In this document: positions 16,705-25,819 of the stretch, in pieces
Layout: every line of letters begins with the position of its first letter
How positions within the stretch are numbered: the stretch's first letter is position 1
NCBI RefSeq assembly: GCF_026241195.1
Contig: NZ_JAPFQO010000006.1
Location: 186,001 to 250,000, forward strand
DNA length: 64,000 bases
Source of the DNA: Pontibacter anaerobius
GTDB taxonomy: Bacteria; Bacteroidota; Bacteroidia; Cytophagales; Hymenobacteraceae
Direction of reading: 5' to 3'
Notes under the pieces: model-generated
What the model was told of the DNA's origin: nothing
The model's input: the letters and a program-made list of their open reading frames with translations, nothing else
Databases searched by the model: none
Program-made: the position numbers and the translations under genes

Positions 16705-16813
16705 ACTTGAGAGATCAGGTTTTTTAGATAAAGTATAGATTATCGCCTTAAGATATAGAGAATACACGATATGTTAAACAGCCTGATGCTGAATCGGCGT
16801 GAAAACATGAAAA

Positions 16814-16845
16814 AAGCGGCAGCCGATATTACGCAGCTGCCGCTT
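16814..16845 (-). terminator. Hairpin with T run, minus strand
   Basis: A 10-bp stem AAGCGGCAGC (16814-16823) with 16836-16845, and a run of six T on the minus strand (16810-16815). It lies 222 bases beyond the trpS stop, so it may be the distal terminator of trpS. Confidence 0.6.
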
Positions 16846-17067
16846 CATCTTTAAACAATTGTCCTTTCAGAACATACTTCAAAAGGTACTCCCTTCAAGT
16901 ATAGATAGGCTTTTCTATCTTTCCTGTCACCCTAAAAGGATCTTTTGGGCCAGTGGCAATAGCTTAAGGTACCTGCAGCCAGGTTTCTTTACAGCATGAC
17001 AGAAGTCCATTTACTAGCTTTCTGTAGAACTTAACGACCCTGCTCTCCCGGAGGGGATAGGGGCAGT
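16846..17067. other. Non-coding 3' region of trpS, possible dispersed-repeat remnant
   Basis: No gene. It contains a short imperfect inverted repeat around 16930-16950 (CCCTAAAAG / CTTTTGGG) that looks like the intergenic repeats of this lineage, but no second full copy is present in the window. Confidence 0.3.
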
Positions 17068-18042
17068 CTAATACCCTAGCTTCTCACGCACACGCTCCAG
17101 CACTGGTGTAGCAATAGCCTTGGCCTTTGCGGCTCCTTCCAGCAGTTTCTTGTCCAGTTCCGGTAGGTTGTTCATGTAGTAGTTAAATACCTCTCGCTCC
17201 TTGGCATATTTTTTTATAATAAGTTCGTAAAGCGCCTGTTTGGCGTGTCCGTAGCCGTAGCCGCCGGCCAGGTAGTTCTGGCGCATGGTCTCCACGTCCT
17301 CTGGCGAGGCCAGCAGGCTATAGAGCTTAAAAGTGGTATCTTCGTCCGGGTTCTTAGGCTCTTCCAGTGCGGTGCTGTCCGTTACGATGCCCATAATAGT
17401 TTTGCGAAGCGGTTTGTCGGCCTCAAAAATATCGATGATGTTACCGTACGACTTGCTCATCTTCTCGCCGTTAACGCCTGGTACGGTCATCACGGTCTCA
17501 TCGGTAGATGCCTCTGGCAGCACAAACGTATCGCCATAAATGTGGTTGAATGAGCTGGCAATGTCGCGGGTGATCTCCAGGTGCTGTATCTGGTCTTTGC
17601 CCACCGGCACAAAGTTGGCGTCATACATCAGGATGTCAGCTGCCATCAGCACCGGGTAGGTAAACAAACCGGCATTCACATCGGCCAGGCCGCGGCGCGA
17701 GGATTTATCTTTAAACGAGTGGGCGTTAGCCAGCATCGGGAACGGTGTAAAGCAGCTCAGGTACCAGCTTAGCTCCGTCACCATCGGCACATCCGACTGG
17801 CGGTAGAATATATGCTTATCCGTATCGAAACCAAAGGCAAGCCAGGCCGCAGCCACTGAGTAGGTGTTGTGTCGCAAGGTCTCTGCATCGCGGATGGTGG
17901 TCAGCGAGTGCATATCGGCAATAAAATACATTGCCTCCTGGTCGGATGTTTCGGAGAACTTGATAGCAGGAATGATAGCGCCCAGCAGGTTGCCCAGGTG
18001 CGGGCGGCCCGTGCTCTGGATGCCTGTAAGATAACGTGCCAT
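17068..18042 (-). CDS. trpS: Tryptophanyl-tRNA synthetase
   Basis: A 324-residue class I aminoacyl-tRNA synthetase that charges tRNA-Trp. The HIGH-type motif is PHLGN (residues 14-18) and KMSKS is at 194-198 (GEKMSKSYGN). The conserved MYFIADMHSLT and LMAADILMYDANFVPVGKDQ blocks around residues 38 and 131 shape the Trp pocket. The length is normal for a bacterial TrpRS. It is probably monocistronic, with 89 bases to the next minus-strand gene upstream. Confidence 0.98.
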   Translation of the reverse strand: MARYLTGIQSTGRPHLGNLLGAIIPAIKFSETSDQEAMYFIADMHSLTTIRDAETLRHNTYSVAAAWLAFGFDTDKHIFYRQSDVPMVTELSWYLSCFTPFPMLANAHSFKDKSSRRGLADVNAGLFTYPVLMAADILMYDANFVPVGKDQIQHLEITRDIASSFNHIYGDTFVLPEASTDETVMTVPGVNGEKMSKSYGNIIDIFEADKPLRKTIMGIVTDSTALEEPKNPDEDTTFKLYSLLASPEDVETMRQNYLAGGYGYGHAKQALYELIIKKYAKEREVFNYYMNNLPELDKKLLEGAAKAKAIATPVLERVREKLGY

Positions 18043-18131
18043 AGGTTAGAGTCTTCTTTGTTTGATGTGCAAATTACGCGAAAATGCTGCAAACATGCCT
18101 AGCCCATTTAGCACAATTCCATACCTGTAGC

Positions 18132-18683
18132 TTAAAGTTTACGGAGCGAGTAGTTCTTCGAGTCGCTGATCTCCTCCTGCCGGTTGTTGAGCAGCTTCAC
18201 TTCCGTTTCGCTCACCTGCTGGAAATACATCAGGTTCAGATCACCCTCCATCGGGATTAGCTGCAGAATCACCGCGTCAGGGTCTTGCTTGTTGCCCTTC
18301 GCCAGAATCCATTTGCCACTGCCTGAAACCACGCTTTTGTCGTCTGGCTTGCCCACGTACATCTGCTTCATGGTAAACGTACGGTTCAGGTCCTTTGGAC
18401 CGCCTGTAAGTATAAGCTCAGTGCGGATGCCCTTGCAGTCGGCACAAGCCATAATGCCCCTGAAAGTACCGCTCGGAGGAGCCATTACGGGAGCAGGGGC
18501 CTTATCTTCTGCTTTGGCAGCTGTTGCTTTACCTTTTGCCGTGGCTTTTTTTGATGTGGCCTTATTGCTGACTTTGCGGCTTTCCTCCAACCATTCCTTA
18601 TAGCTTTTACCGGATTGGGCCTGTGCCTGCTGCAGGCCAAGTGTAAGTGTAAATAGGACGAAAAACGTGATTATTGTTTTCAT
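18132..18683 (-). CDS. NlpE-like (copper resistance/envelope) protein
   Basis: A 183-residue exported protein. A signal peptide (ending QQAQAQ, about residue 22) is followed by a Lys/Ala-rich linker (about residues 40-68). The NlpE N-terminal domain begins SGTFRGIMACADCKGIRTEL and includes the CxxC pair typical of NlpE, a sensor of surface contact and copper stress in E. coli. It lacks a lipobox Cys, so it may be soluble or periplasmic rather than lipidated. The body (LILTGGPKDLNRTFTMKQMY, then SGSGKWILAKG) fits the small beta-barrel of the domain. The linker is unusual, and a copper-related role is inference. Confidence 0.85.
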   Translation of the reverse strand: MKTIITFFVLFTLTLGLQQAQAQSGKSYKEWLEESRKVSNKATSKKATAKGKATAAKAEDKAPAPVMAPPSGTFRGIMACADCKGIRTELILTGGPKDLNRTFTMKQMYVGKPDDKSVVSGSGKWILAKGNKQDPDAVILQLIPMEGDLNLMYFQQVSETEVKLLNNRQEEISDSKNYSLRKL

Positions 18684-18932
18684 GTGGCAAGTAACTTGTG
18701 GTTCTCACTGCATTTGCAAAAAGTAAAGCAGTTCAGCAAATGGCTTTTGTTCCGTTAAGCCGTTTATGTCTTAACTGCTGCAGAATACGGATTATTGTGC
18801 TCTGCAGCTAATGTTAAGAGCGTAGTAACAGTTTTTACAAGCACCAAGGTGACGGAGCGGATAAGGTAGAAGCAGCCTGTTTAGATAAGCAAAATTGCAC
18901 CTATTGTGCAGGGGCAAGGGGCAAAAACAGAA
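18684..18932. other. Intergenic stretch upstream of the NlpE-like gene, no gene seen
   Basis: The roughly 310-base gap to 18993 holds only the terminator at its far end. A minus-strand frame of 65 codons here has an implausible composition and is not called. Confidence 0.4.
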
Positions 18933-18968
18933 ATGGTCAGGTATCTGCACAAGGCAAAACCTGACCAT
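18933..18968 (-). terminator. Hairpin after the EamA transporter gene
   Basis: A 10-bp perfect stem (18933-18942 with 18959-18968) with a T-rich minus-strand tail, 26 bases beyond the stop of the gene at 18994. Confidence 0.7.
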
Positions 18969-18993
18969 CCTGCAATTAACCATCAACAATATC

Positions 18994-19905
18994 TCAGGCG
19001 GCAGCCAACTCGTGCTCCCGCTTCTTTTGCTTTACAGAACTAACATTAGAAAGTATGATCGCCAATAAAATCAGCGCCACGCCCAGCCATTGCACAGGCC
19101 ATACTTCCTCATGCAGCACCAGGCTCGACATAAGCACAGCCACCGGTAGCTCTGCGGCGCTAAGTATGGCACTCAGGCCAAGGCCCGTTTTAGGGATACC
19201 GTAGGCGTAGAAAAGCGGCGGGATTACCGTGCCGAACAGCGCCAGAACCAGCCCCCACTTCAGCAGGCCGTTAAACAGCGCCCCGCTTACCAGGAATACC
19301 GGAGGAAATACGCTTAAAACAAGTATGGCGGCTCCTGTAAGTATTAGTGCACTCTTGGTGGTCGGGTGCAGCGCATTGCCGGCCGATCCGTTTATCATCA
19401 GAAAGAACGTGTAGCACAAAGCGGCCAGTAAACCATACGTTATACCTGCCAGATCAAAGTCGGGGATGCTCTCGGAGAAAAGGCGGCCTGCCAGAGCTGT
19501 GCCCAAAAGTATAAGTACCACCATACTTAGCTGAAAGCGGCTGGGCAGTTTTCGCTTTATCACAGATTCCAGCAGCAAACTCATCCAGGTGAACTGCATC
19601 AGCAACAGGATGGCAATGGATGCTGGAACAGCTTGAACGCATTTGTAATAGAAGATGCTGACAAGGCCGGTGCTGGTGCCCATGGCTACTAGCTTTAGGG
19701 CTTCCCTGAACGACGTGTTATTGCTTTTGCTGCCGAGCAGCGTACGCAACAACACGATGGTCCAAAGAATAATCAACCCAAAAAAAACCTGAGTGCCCGT
19801 TACCTCACCCAGGTTAAAACCTTCCTTGTAGGCTAGCTTAACAAACGTAGAAAGTACCCCAAAACTGCACGCGCCCATAAACACCAAGGCGACTCCTCTG
19901 AACAT
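18994..19905 (-). CDS. EamA-family (DMT) transporter
   Basis: A 303-residue inner-membrane protein with ten hydrophobic helices arranged as two EamA repeats. The first starts at the N-terminus (GVALVFMGACSFGVLSTFVK), the second near residue 150 (AGITYGLLAALCYTFFLMI), and each ends with the family's glutamate/GE-type turn (SAAELPVAVLMSSLVLHEEV). Drug/metabolite transporters of this type export amino acids, sugars or other metabolites; the substrate cannot be inferred. A charged cytoplasmic tail (KQKKREHELAAA) ends it. Isolated gene with its own terminator. Confidence 0.92.
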   Translation of the reverse strand: MFRGVALVFMGACSFGVLSTFVKLAYKEGFNLGEVTGTQVFFGLIILWTIVLLRTLLGSKSNNTSFREALKLVAMGTSTGLVSIFYYKCVQAVPASIAILLLMQFTWMSLLLESVIKRKLPSRFQLSMVVLILLGTALAGRLFSESIPDFDLAGITYGLLAALCYTFFLMINGSAGNALHPTTKSALILTGAAILVLSVFPPVFLVSGALFNGLLKWGLVLALFGTVIPPLFYAYGIPKTGLGLSAILSAAELPVAVLMSSLVLHEEVWPVQWLGVALILLAIILSNVSSVKQKKREHELAAA

Positions 19906-20162
19906 AATTGTCCCTCCAGTCTAAAAATCAATCAACCAAAAAAATAGCATTGGAGGGGCCGACACAGCCCCAAAAAGAGATTGGGAAGCTGTTACAGGTC
20001 GTGCAGCTCGTAGCCTGTGATAAAAATCTGTGTATGTGCTAAATGTGCAGGCATTTTCTATTTTGCAAGACTACAAAGGTAAGGGGCTGGCAAGTATAAA
20101 TCCAAACAAAAATATTGTTCAAACTTTAATGACCTGACAATCAGAAAAATATTTTTAGCTAA

Positions 20163-20966
20163 TCAGTTCTCACTTTCCACAAACGCTTCCTCAATCTGCG
20201 CTTCAGCCTGCCGCTCGCCCAGGTAACCATCAATCAGGTAATGGGCCAGGTAGAGGAGGGGCGTGAGCAGTATGGCAACGCTGAACTTGTAGATGTAGTT
20301 AATGAGCGCCACCGACAGCACCAGTTTCATACTCCAGTTACCGAACACGAAGAACGCGATGAACAGCACCACCAATGAGTCAATAAGCTGCGAGACAAGC
20401 GTGGAGCCGGTGGCCCGGAGCCAGATCTTTTTGCTGCCGGTAAAGCGGCGCAGCCAGTGGAACACCGTTGCGTCGAGAAACTGCGAGAGCAGGAAGGCCG
20501 CCACGGAGCCAAGTATAATGCCCAGGCCCTGGCGGTACACGCTGTTGTATGCGTAGTTTATATCGAAGGGGTTGCCGCTGGCGTCAGTGCTGTTTACATC
20601 GAGCCAGAACTGGGCTGGCGGTAAACCGGTTACCGCCGAGATAACCAGGAAAGCATAAAGTATAAGTATAACTGTAAGTATACTTACCTTCTTCACACCG
20701 GCCTTGCCGAAATACTCGTTTATGATGTCCGTGGTGATGAAGACAATGGGCCAGATGATGACGCCGGCCGTCAGGTTGAAATCCAGTTTCTCGCCGCCGA
20801 TGGGTAACTGCGCACCGGGCAAACCGAACAGTGCCTCCGCAGAGAAAATCTTCACGCCAATCAGCTCTGCCAACAGGGCATTGGATATAAAAATGCCGCT
20901 GAGCACCAGGAAAAGGTTGGTGCGTTTTTTCTCAGATTTATGCTCGGCGGAAGTTGTCTCGGTCAT
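20163..20966 (-). CDS. Queuosine precursor transporter (YhhQ/VUT family)
   Basis: A 267-residue inner-membrane protein with six to seven helices. Family features are present: an early helix with FISNALLAELIGVKIF, then FNLTAGVIIWPIVFITTDII with the following NEYFGKAGVKK, and a late FWLRRFTGSKKIWLRATGST-type segment. The family carries preQ0/preQ1 for queuosine tRNA modification. The sequence after NAYNSVYRQGL is typical of the Bacteroidota branch. I looked for a preQ1 riboswitch upstream and found no matching motif. Confidence 0.93.
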   Translation of the reverse strand: MTETTSAEHKSEKKRTNLFLVLSGIFISNALLAELIGVKIFSAEALFGLPGAQLPIGGEKLDFNLTAGVIIWPIVFITTDIINEYFGKAGVKKVSILTVILILYAFLVISAVTGLPPAQFWLDVNSTDASGNPFDINYAYNSVYRQGLGIILGSVAAFLLSQFLDATVFHWLRRFTGSKKIWLRATGSTLVSQLIDSLVVLFIAFFVFGNWSMKLVLSVALINYIYKFSVAILLTPLLYLAHYLIDGYLGERQAEAQIEEAFVESEN

Positions 20967-21101
20967 ACTATTTTAAGAGTGGTAAAGGTGCTGTAGCTAA
21001 TAAATTGATGGAGTAATATAGCTTAAAGTATAAAAGCACAAAGTATAGCTACAGCCCCCAGGCATCAAAGTTATACTTTGCGCTCGCTTTATACTTGCGC
21101 A

Positions 21102-21566
21102 TTAGCCTTTCTTGATGGATCTGAACCAGTTCAGCAGCTTCTCTTTTTCCTCTTTGGTAAGCTTGCCTTCCGGGCGCAGCAGCGTGTACGAGGTCATCGG
21201 CATTTCTCCTTCCTCAACCATCTCGATGCTTTCCTCCAGTTTATGGTTTGCTTTCTTCTCGGTGTAAGTGCCCCATACCGAGAAGTTTAGGTGGCTGCGG
21301 CCTTCGTCAATATGGCTTTTAAGAAACCAGGATGCCGGCGCCACGTCAGCATACCAAGGGTAGGTGGTGGTGTTGGAGTGGCAGTCGTAGCAGGACTCTT
21401 GCAGTATTAGCGCCACATCCTGAGGTGGATTGGCGAGGGCGGCAAATTCTTCTGAGGGATTGACCGGTGGGTTGGTCTTATCAATGCGGATGAACTGCAT
21501 GAGCACCAACAGCACCACAACACCAACCATTAGGCCGGTGGCGGTGAATAGCTTCTTTTTAGCCAT
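21102..21566 (-). CDS. Heme-binding domain (haem_bd) cytochrome-like protein
   Basis: A 154-residue membrane-anchored protein. One N-terminal helix (LMVGVVVLLVLMQFIRI) is followed by a periplasmic domain with one c-type heme site, CYDCH, in the context LQESCYDCHSNTTTYPWYAD. The C-terminal part includes GEMPMTSYTLLRPEGKLT and LLNWFRS, the usual end of Bacteroidota haem_bd domains with the distal Met ligand in EMPM. It probably transfers electrons or senses redox state; no partner enzyme is adjacent. Confidence 0.92.
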   Translation of the reverse strand: MAKKKLFTATGLMVGVVVLLVLMQFIRIDKTNPPVNPSEEFAALANPPQDVALILQESCYDCHSNTTTYPWYADVAPASWFLKSHIDEGRSHLNFSVWGTYTEKKANHKLEESIEMVEEGEMPMTSYTLLRPEGKLTKEEKEKLLNWFRSIKKG

Positions 21567-21690
21567 AGCTTATACGTATCGTGTTTGTTGATTTTTACCC
21601 TCAGCCGGAGGAATGAAGCTGAGGAAATAAATATAAGAAAAAACGATATAAAAGTATGAGCGGGAGAGGAGAAGTATGGTTTGCAGAATT

Positions 21691-22608
21691 TTACTCCTTC
21701 ACGCTGAAGATACTGCCTTCCGTTGCCAGGTCGGTGGCCGTGAAAACCTCCTGCGCCTCCTGTAGCAGCGGCGTAAGGTCTTTGTAGCGTACCGAGAAGT
21801 GGCCGATAAGCAGGTGGCGCACCTCGGCGGCGGCGGCAAGCGATGCGGCCTGGCGTGCAGTGCTGTGAAAAGTATAAGTCGCCCGCTCACGAAGTTCGTC
21901 GGTAAAAGTGGCCTCGTGGTACAGCAGGTCTACGTGGTGCAGGTAGGGGAGCAGCGATGGCTTGTAGCGGCTGTCGGAGCAGTAGGCGTAGCTGCGGCTG
22001 CGCTTGGGCTCCAGCGTTACCTCTCTGTTGTGCACCAGTATGTTTCCAGTTTCGTCTTTGATGTCCTCGCCCCATTTCAGGCGCACGAGCTGCGGTGGGC
22101 GCAGAAATTCCGGCAGTTTCTCCTTGATAAGCGGACGTGCCTTCAGTTTCTCGCGGAAGATAAAACCACAGCAAGGCACCCGGTGTTCCATGGGTATGGT
22201 GTGCACGGTTATACTTTTATCCTCAAAAACCTTTTTGTAGCAAGTTGTATCCAGCTCGTGGAACACAAGCTTAAAGTTGAGGTTGGTGCCGGAGTATTTA
22301 AACTGCAGGCTGAGGATTTCGGAGAGGCCGGGAGGGCCGAAGAGGTGCAGTGGCGCTTGGCGGCCCTGCAGGTGCATGGTAGAGATGAGGCCTGCCAGAC
22401 CGAAGTAATGGTCGCCGTGCAGGTGGCTGATGTAGATATTGCAGATGCGCTGATGCTTTATCTTGTAAAGCATCAGCTGCATCTGCGTACCTTCCCCGCA
22501 ATCAATCAGGTGGTGCTGATTGCCAAGTGTGAGAACCTGGGCGGTATTATGCCTGTTTGCCGAGGGTGTGGCCGACGAACTTCCAAGAATCCTGAGTTCG
22601 AAATCCAC
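21691..22608 (-). CDS. rnz: Ribonuclease Z
   Basis: A 305-residue endonuclease that removes 3' trailers from pre-tRNAs lacking encoded CCA. It is a metallo-beta-lactamase fold protein with the zinc motif HLHGDH (residues 62-67) and further ligands in MEHRVPCCGF, YCSDSRY, LYHEATF and LLIGHFSVRY. The length matches short bacterial RNase Z. The start codon is GTG at 22608; no ATG is available that would keep the conserved N-terminal strand FELRILGSSSATPS. It follows the STAS gene by 14 bases, probably as an operon. Confidence 0.96.
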   Translation of the reverse strand: MDFELRILGSSSATPSANRHNTAQVLTLGNQHHLIDCGEGTQMQLMLYKIKHQRICNIYISHLHGDHYFGLAGLISTMHLQGRQAPLHLFGPPGLSEILSLQFKYSGTNLNFKLVFHELDTTCYKKVFEDKSITVHTIPMEHRVPCCGFIFREKLKARPLIKEKLPEFLRPPQLVRLKWGEDIKDETGNILVHNREVTLEPKRSRSYAYCSDSRYKPSLLPYLHHVDLLYHEATFTDELRERATYTFHSTARQAASLAAAAEVRHLLIGHFSVRYKDLTPLLQEAQEVFTATDLATEGSIFSVKE

Positions 22609-22622
22609 AACGGCGTTTTATA

Positions 22623-23000
22623 TTAGTCTTCTTTGTTGGTCAGGTCCTGCTCAATCTCGTGCAGAAAAACACGGTCGATCGCCTCTTCCACAGTTGGCAG
22701 AATGTTCAGCACCGACTCCAGCTTAGAGATCGAGATCAGCTTCATCACATGGTCCTGCAATCCGGTCAGGATCAGAAGGCCACTGGATGAGTTGCAAAGG
22801 CGGTTAGCGATCAGGATAGAGCTAAGCCCGGAAGAGTCTGTATATTTTACTTCGTTCAGGTCAAGAATCAGGTTGTTGATCCCTTCGGCATTCAATTTCA
22901 CGAATTCAGACTTCAGGTCCGGTGCAATCGAAGTGTCTAACTTCTTTTCATCTATCGTGATAATTGTGTAGTTTTCTTTCTTATCTATCGTGTACTTCAT
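22623..23000 (-). CDS. STAS-domain anti-sigma-factor antagonist-like protein
   Basis: A 125-residue single STAS domain. The phosphorylatable serine region is intact in EVKYTDSSGLSSILIANRLC, and DTSIAPDLKSEFVKL forms the first strand-helix unit. Such proteins bind or release anti-sigma factors or other partners depending on phosphorylation. No anti-sigma kinase is adjacent. The ATG at 23000 is used, since the upstream in-frame TTG adds only two residues. It is paired with rnz, a neighbourhood I recall as common in Bacteroidota. Confidence 0.9.
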   Translation of the reverse strand: MKYTIDKKENYTIITIDEKKLDTSIAPDLKSEFVKLNAEGINNLILDLNEVKYTDSSGLSSILIANRLCNSSSGLLILTGLQDHVMKLISISKLESVLNILPTVEEAIDRVFLHEIEQDLTNKED

Positions 23001-23049
23001 GGTCAACCAGTAAAGGATTTAAATGCGAATGTACCAAAATCTACTTTAA

Positions 23050-23057
23050 CAAACTTA
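23050..23057 (-). promoter_or_regulatory. Candidate -7 box (TAAGTTTG) for the STAS-rnz unit
   Basis: A minus-strand match to TAnnTTTG, 50 bases before the STAS ATG and overlapping the purC stop codon. No good -33 element, so confidence is low. Confidence 0.3.
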
Positions 23058-24002
23058 ATTTTTGGTAGTAAAAATATTGTCATTAATGTGTCGCTCAATG
23101 CGTTCGAGCACGGCACTGTACTCTTCTTTCAGAAATTTTTCGCCCGTAAATACTTCATAGAGCTCAATATAGCGCTCCGATATGCCTTTTACAACAGCAT
23201 CGGTCATTTCAGGCACCTGTTGGCCCTCCTTACCCTGGAAACCGTTCTCTATGAGCCACTGGCGCACAAACTCCTTCGACAGTTGTCGCTGCGGCTCGCC
23301 GTTTTTCTGGCGCTCTGCGTAGCCTTCGCTATAGAAGTAACGAGAAGAGTCAGGGGTATGGATTTCGTCGATCAGGAAAATTTTACCATCATACTTGCCA
23401 AACTCATACTTGGTATCTACCAAAATAAGCCCCCGCTGCTTTGCCAGCTCGGTTCCACGCGTAAACAGGGTTCGGGTATAACGCTCCAACACCAGGTAAT
23501 CTTGTTCCGACACGATACCTTTTGCCAAAATATCCTCCCGCGAGATGTCCTCATCATGGCCTTCGTCGGCTTTGGTGGTGGGGGTGATAATGGGCTCAGG
23601 CAGTTTGTCGTTTTCTTTCAGACCCTCCGGTAGCTGCACGCCGCAAAGCACGCGCTTGCCTTCTCTGTACTCGCGCCAGGCGTGGCCGGCCAGGTAACCC
23701 CGAATCACCATTTCTACTTTAAAAGGCTCACAGCGGTAGCCAATGGTTACGTTGGGGTCAGGCGTGCTCAGCACCCAGTTCGGCACAACATCAGAAGTGG
23801 CTTTGAGGTTCAGGCTGGCGATCTGGTTCAGCACCTGCCCCTTGTAAGGAATGGCACGCGGCAGCACCACATCAAAGGCCGAGATACGGTCTGTGGCTAC
23901 TACGGCAATTTTATCCTCAAAATAATAAACGTCGCGTACTTTGCCCCTGTAAAAGCCGGTCTGGCCGGTGAAGGAGAAGTTGGTTTCTTTAATGGCCTCC
24001 AT
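23055..24002 (-). CDS. purC: Phosphoribosylaminoimidazole-succinocarboxamide synthase
   Basis: A 315-residue purine biosynthesis enzyme joining CAIR and aspartate with ATP to give SAICAR. The family signature is clear: [20 protein letters not shown] followed by [12 protein letters not shown], then [37 protein letters not shown] and [12 protein letters not shown] (ATP-grasp-like lysine region). Length fits the longer plant/Bacteroidota form of the family. ATG 24002 (MEAIKETNF) is chosen over an upstream TTG (24026), because homologues start here and a consensus -7 box overlaps the TTG. Confidence 0.96.
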   Translation of the reverse strand: MEAIKETNFSFTGQTGFYRGKVRDVYYFEDKIAVVATDRISAFDVVLPRAIPYKGQVLNQIASLNLKATSDVVPNWVLSTPDPNVTIGYRCEPFKVEMVIRGYLAGHAWREYREGKRVLCGVQLPEGLKENDKLPEPIITPTTKADEGHDEDISREDILAKGIVSEQDYLVLERYTRTLFTRGTELAKQRGLILVDTKYEFGKYDGKIFLIDEIHTPDSSRYFYSEGYAERQKNGEPQRQLSKEFVRQWLIENGFQGKEGQQVPEMTDAVVKGISERYIELYEVFTGEKFLKEEYSAVLERIERHINDNIFTTKN

Positions 24003-24027
24003 TAATGTCTGTGTCGTTATAGGCAAG

Positions 24028-24035
24028 CAAAGTTA
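24028..24035 (-). promoter_or_regulatory. Candidate -7 box (TAACTTTG) of purC
   Basis: A full match to TAnnTTTG on the minus strand, 26 bases before the purC ATG at 24002. No convincing -33 TTG. Confidence 0.45.
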
Positions 24036-24196
24036 ACTATATTTTAGTGGGTAGGAAAAAAATCTAAAAGTTGATAAAAAGCTCAAATCATGGCATAAAT
24101 ATATAGCCAGTAAAAGATATTGAAGTATACTTAGGGTATGGCTTTTAGTTTTATATTTTAGTAGCTATAGCTTGTATATTACCATGAATATTGCTG

Positions 24197-25666
24197 TTAA
24201 CGAAATTGCTCTGCTTTTGCCTCGGCCGCACTATAGCTGATGATATTCTGCACCATTCCCCCGAAAATGATGAAATGGAATGGCAAAACGGCGTACCAGT
24301 ACAGGCGGCCCAGTAACCCGTTGGGGCGGAAAGCAGCCAGTTGCTCCAGGTAATTGCCATCCTCCTCCTCACATATCCTAAACTGCAGCCACGCCTCGCC
24401 CGGCAGTTTCATTTCGGCGTAGAGTAGCAGGCGTTTGTTTTTTCTATCGGCCAGCAGCACGCGCCAGAAGTCTATCGTGTCGCCGGCCTTTACTTCTGTG
24501 GGGCTGCGACGGCCACGCCTCAGGCCAACTCCTCCCACCACTTTATCCATCAAACCGCGTATCCGCCAAAGGTAATCGGTTTTGTACCAACCGCGTTCTC
24601 CACCAATGCTCCAGATGTTGTTCAGGACTTCCTCCGGTGCTCGGTTAAACTTCAGGCGCTGCTTGTCTGTGAGCACGCCATGCTCGGGTATTTGTATAAA
24701 ATCCATGTAGTTGAGGCGCATGGTGCCGCTTACCAGGGAGTCTTTCCAACTGGATATAACCGAATTCTGCTCTATTTTGGTGTAGGCAAGGCGTACTGCG
24801 TGTTCATAGGGCAGGCAACGGTGCGGAATTACATCTTTTATAGTTTGTTGCTGCACCACGGCATCGTTGCGCAGGCTATCTACCAAGCTGCGCGCTAAGG
24901 AGTAGTTGGTGCTGGTTACAAAGTATAGCCAGTAAGAGGAGAGGCGCGGCGTGAGTACCGGCAGCGTGAGGATGTAGCGTTTCAGGTGACGAACCTCAGC
25001 CAGCTTCAGGAGCATTGTTTTATAGGTCATCACATCTGGTCCGCCAATCTCAAAGCGCCTGTCATAGCAGTCTTCGCGGCCCAGCACCTCGGTCAGGTAA
25101 AAAAGCACGTCGCGGATGGCGATGGGCTGGCAGCGTGAGTTCAGCCATTTGGGCGTCACCATCACCGGCAACTTCTCCACCAGGTCGCGGATGATCTCGA
25201 AGGAGGCGCTGCCGGAGCCTATGATGATGGCCGCCCGAAGCACGGTTAAATTGGAGTGAGCTGTACTGAGTACATCCTCCACGTGCCGGCGCGAGGCCAG
25301 GTGCTTGGACAGGCTTTTATCGTTGGAGATGCCACTGAGGTAGATGATTTGTCGGGCTGTGGTGGAGTTAAGGTAGCTGACAAAATTCGCTGCGGCCATA
25401 CTTTCTGCAGAAGAAAAATCATCGCTGCCGGAGCCCATGGAGTGCACCAGGTAGTAAGCCGCCCCAATATCACTAGGCAGTTGCGTGAGACCCTCCGGCT
25501 GAAGCAGATCACCCCTTACTACCTGCACTTTCTCCTTCAGCGTCTCGGGTAAATCAAATCGGCGCGGGTCTCGCACCATGCACACCACCTCGTGCCGTTG
25601 CTCCACCAGCAAAGGCAGCAGGCGCTTGCCAATGTATCCGTTAGCCCCTGTGAGCAAAATTTTCAT
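24197..25666 (-). CDS. SDR NAD(P)-binding protein with DUF2867 domain
   Basis: A 489-residue cytoplasmic protein. The N-terminal extended-SDR domain (residues 1-300) has the NAD(P) motif LLTGANGYIGKRLLPLL and LGAAYYLVHSMGS-type residues typical of atypical SDRs. The C-terminal DUF2867 domain covers about residues 330-489 (RAPEEVLNNIWSIGGERGWY, then DTIDFWRVLLADRKNKRLLL and LPFHFIIFGGMV). The combination is conserved in bacteria but uncharacterised; a redox-linked role in cell-surface or lipid metabolism is speculative. Start MKILLTG at ATG 25666, rather than the upstream TTG. Confidence 0.9.
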   Translation of the reverse strand: MKILLTGANGYIGKRLLPLLVEQRHEVVCMVRDPRRFDLPETLKEKVQVVRGDLLQPEGLTQLPSDIGAAYYLVHSMGSGSDDFSSAESMAAANFVSYLNSTTARQIIYLSGISNDKSLSKHLASRRHVEDVLSTAHSNLTVLRAAIIIGSGSASFEIIRDLVEKLPVMVTPKWLNSRCQPIAIRDVLFYLTEVLGREDCYDRRFEIGGPDVMTYKTMLLKLAEVRHLKRYILTLPVLTPRLSSYWLYFVTSTNYSLARSLVDSLRNDAVVQQQTIKDVIPHRCLPYEHAVRLAYTKIEQNSVISSWKDSLVSGTMRLNYMDFIQIPEHGVLTDKQRLKFNRAPEEVLNNIWSIGGERGWYKTDYLWRIRGLMDKVVGGVGLRRGRRSPTEVKAGDTIDFWRVLLADRKNKRLLLYAEMKLPGEAWLQFRICEEEDGNYLEQLAAFRPNGLLGRLYWYAVLPFHFIIFGGMVQNIISYSAAEAKAEQFR

Positions 25667-25819
25667 AGTATACAGTATAAACCCAGCGCAAAGTATACTT
25701 CTTACAACAGGCAAGTCAGGGTTTAGTTACCGGAAATTTCCGAACCTCAGCGTAAAAGTATACTTTGTAAAGGATGGTTGCGTAAAGCCCGAAGTATAAA
25801 CCTCAAACGAAAGTAAAAA

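Noticed and set aside
16928..16955. Dispersed-repeat element after trpS
   Set aside because: Only one imperfect inverted repeat and no second copy in the window, so it is listed only as a possible remnant.
20967..21101. preQ1 riboswitch upstream of the queuosine precursor transporter
   Set aside because: I looked for the short pseudoknot consensus on the transcript strand and found no convincing match.
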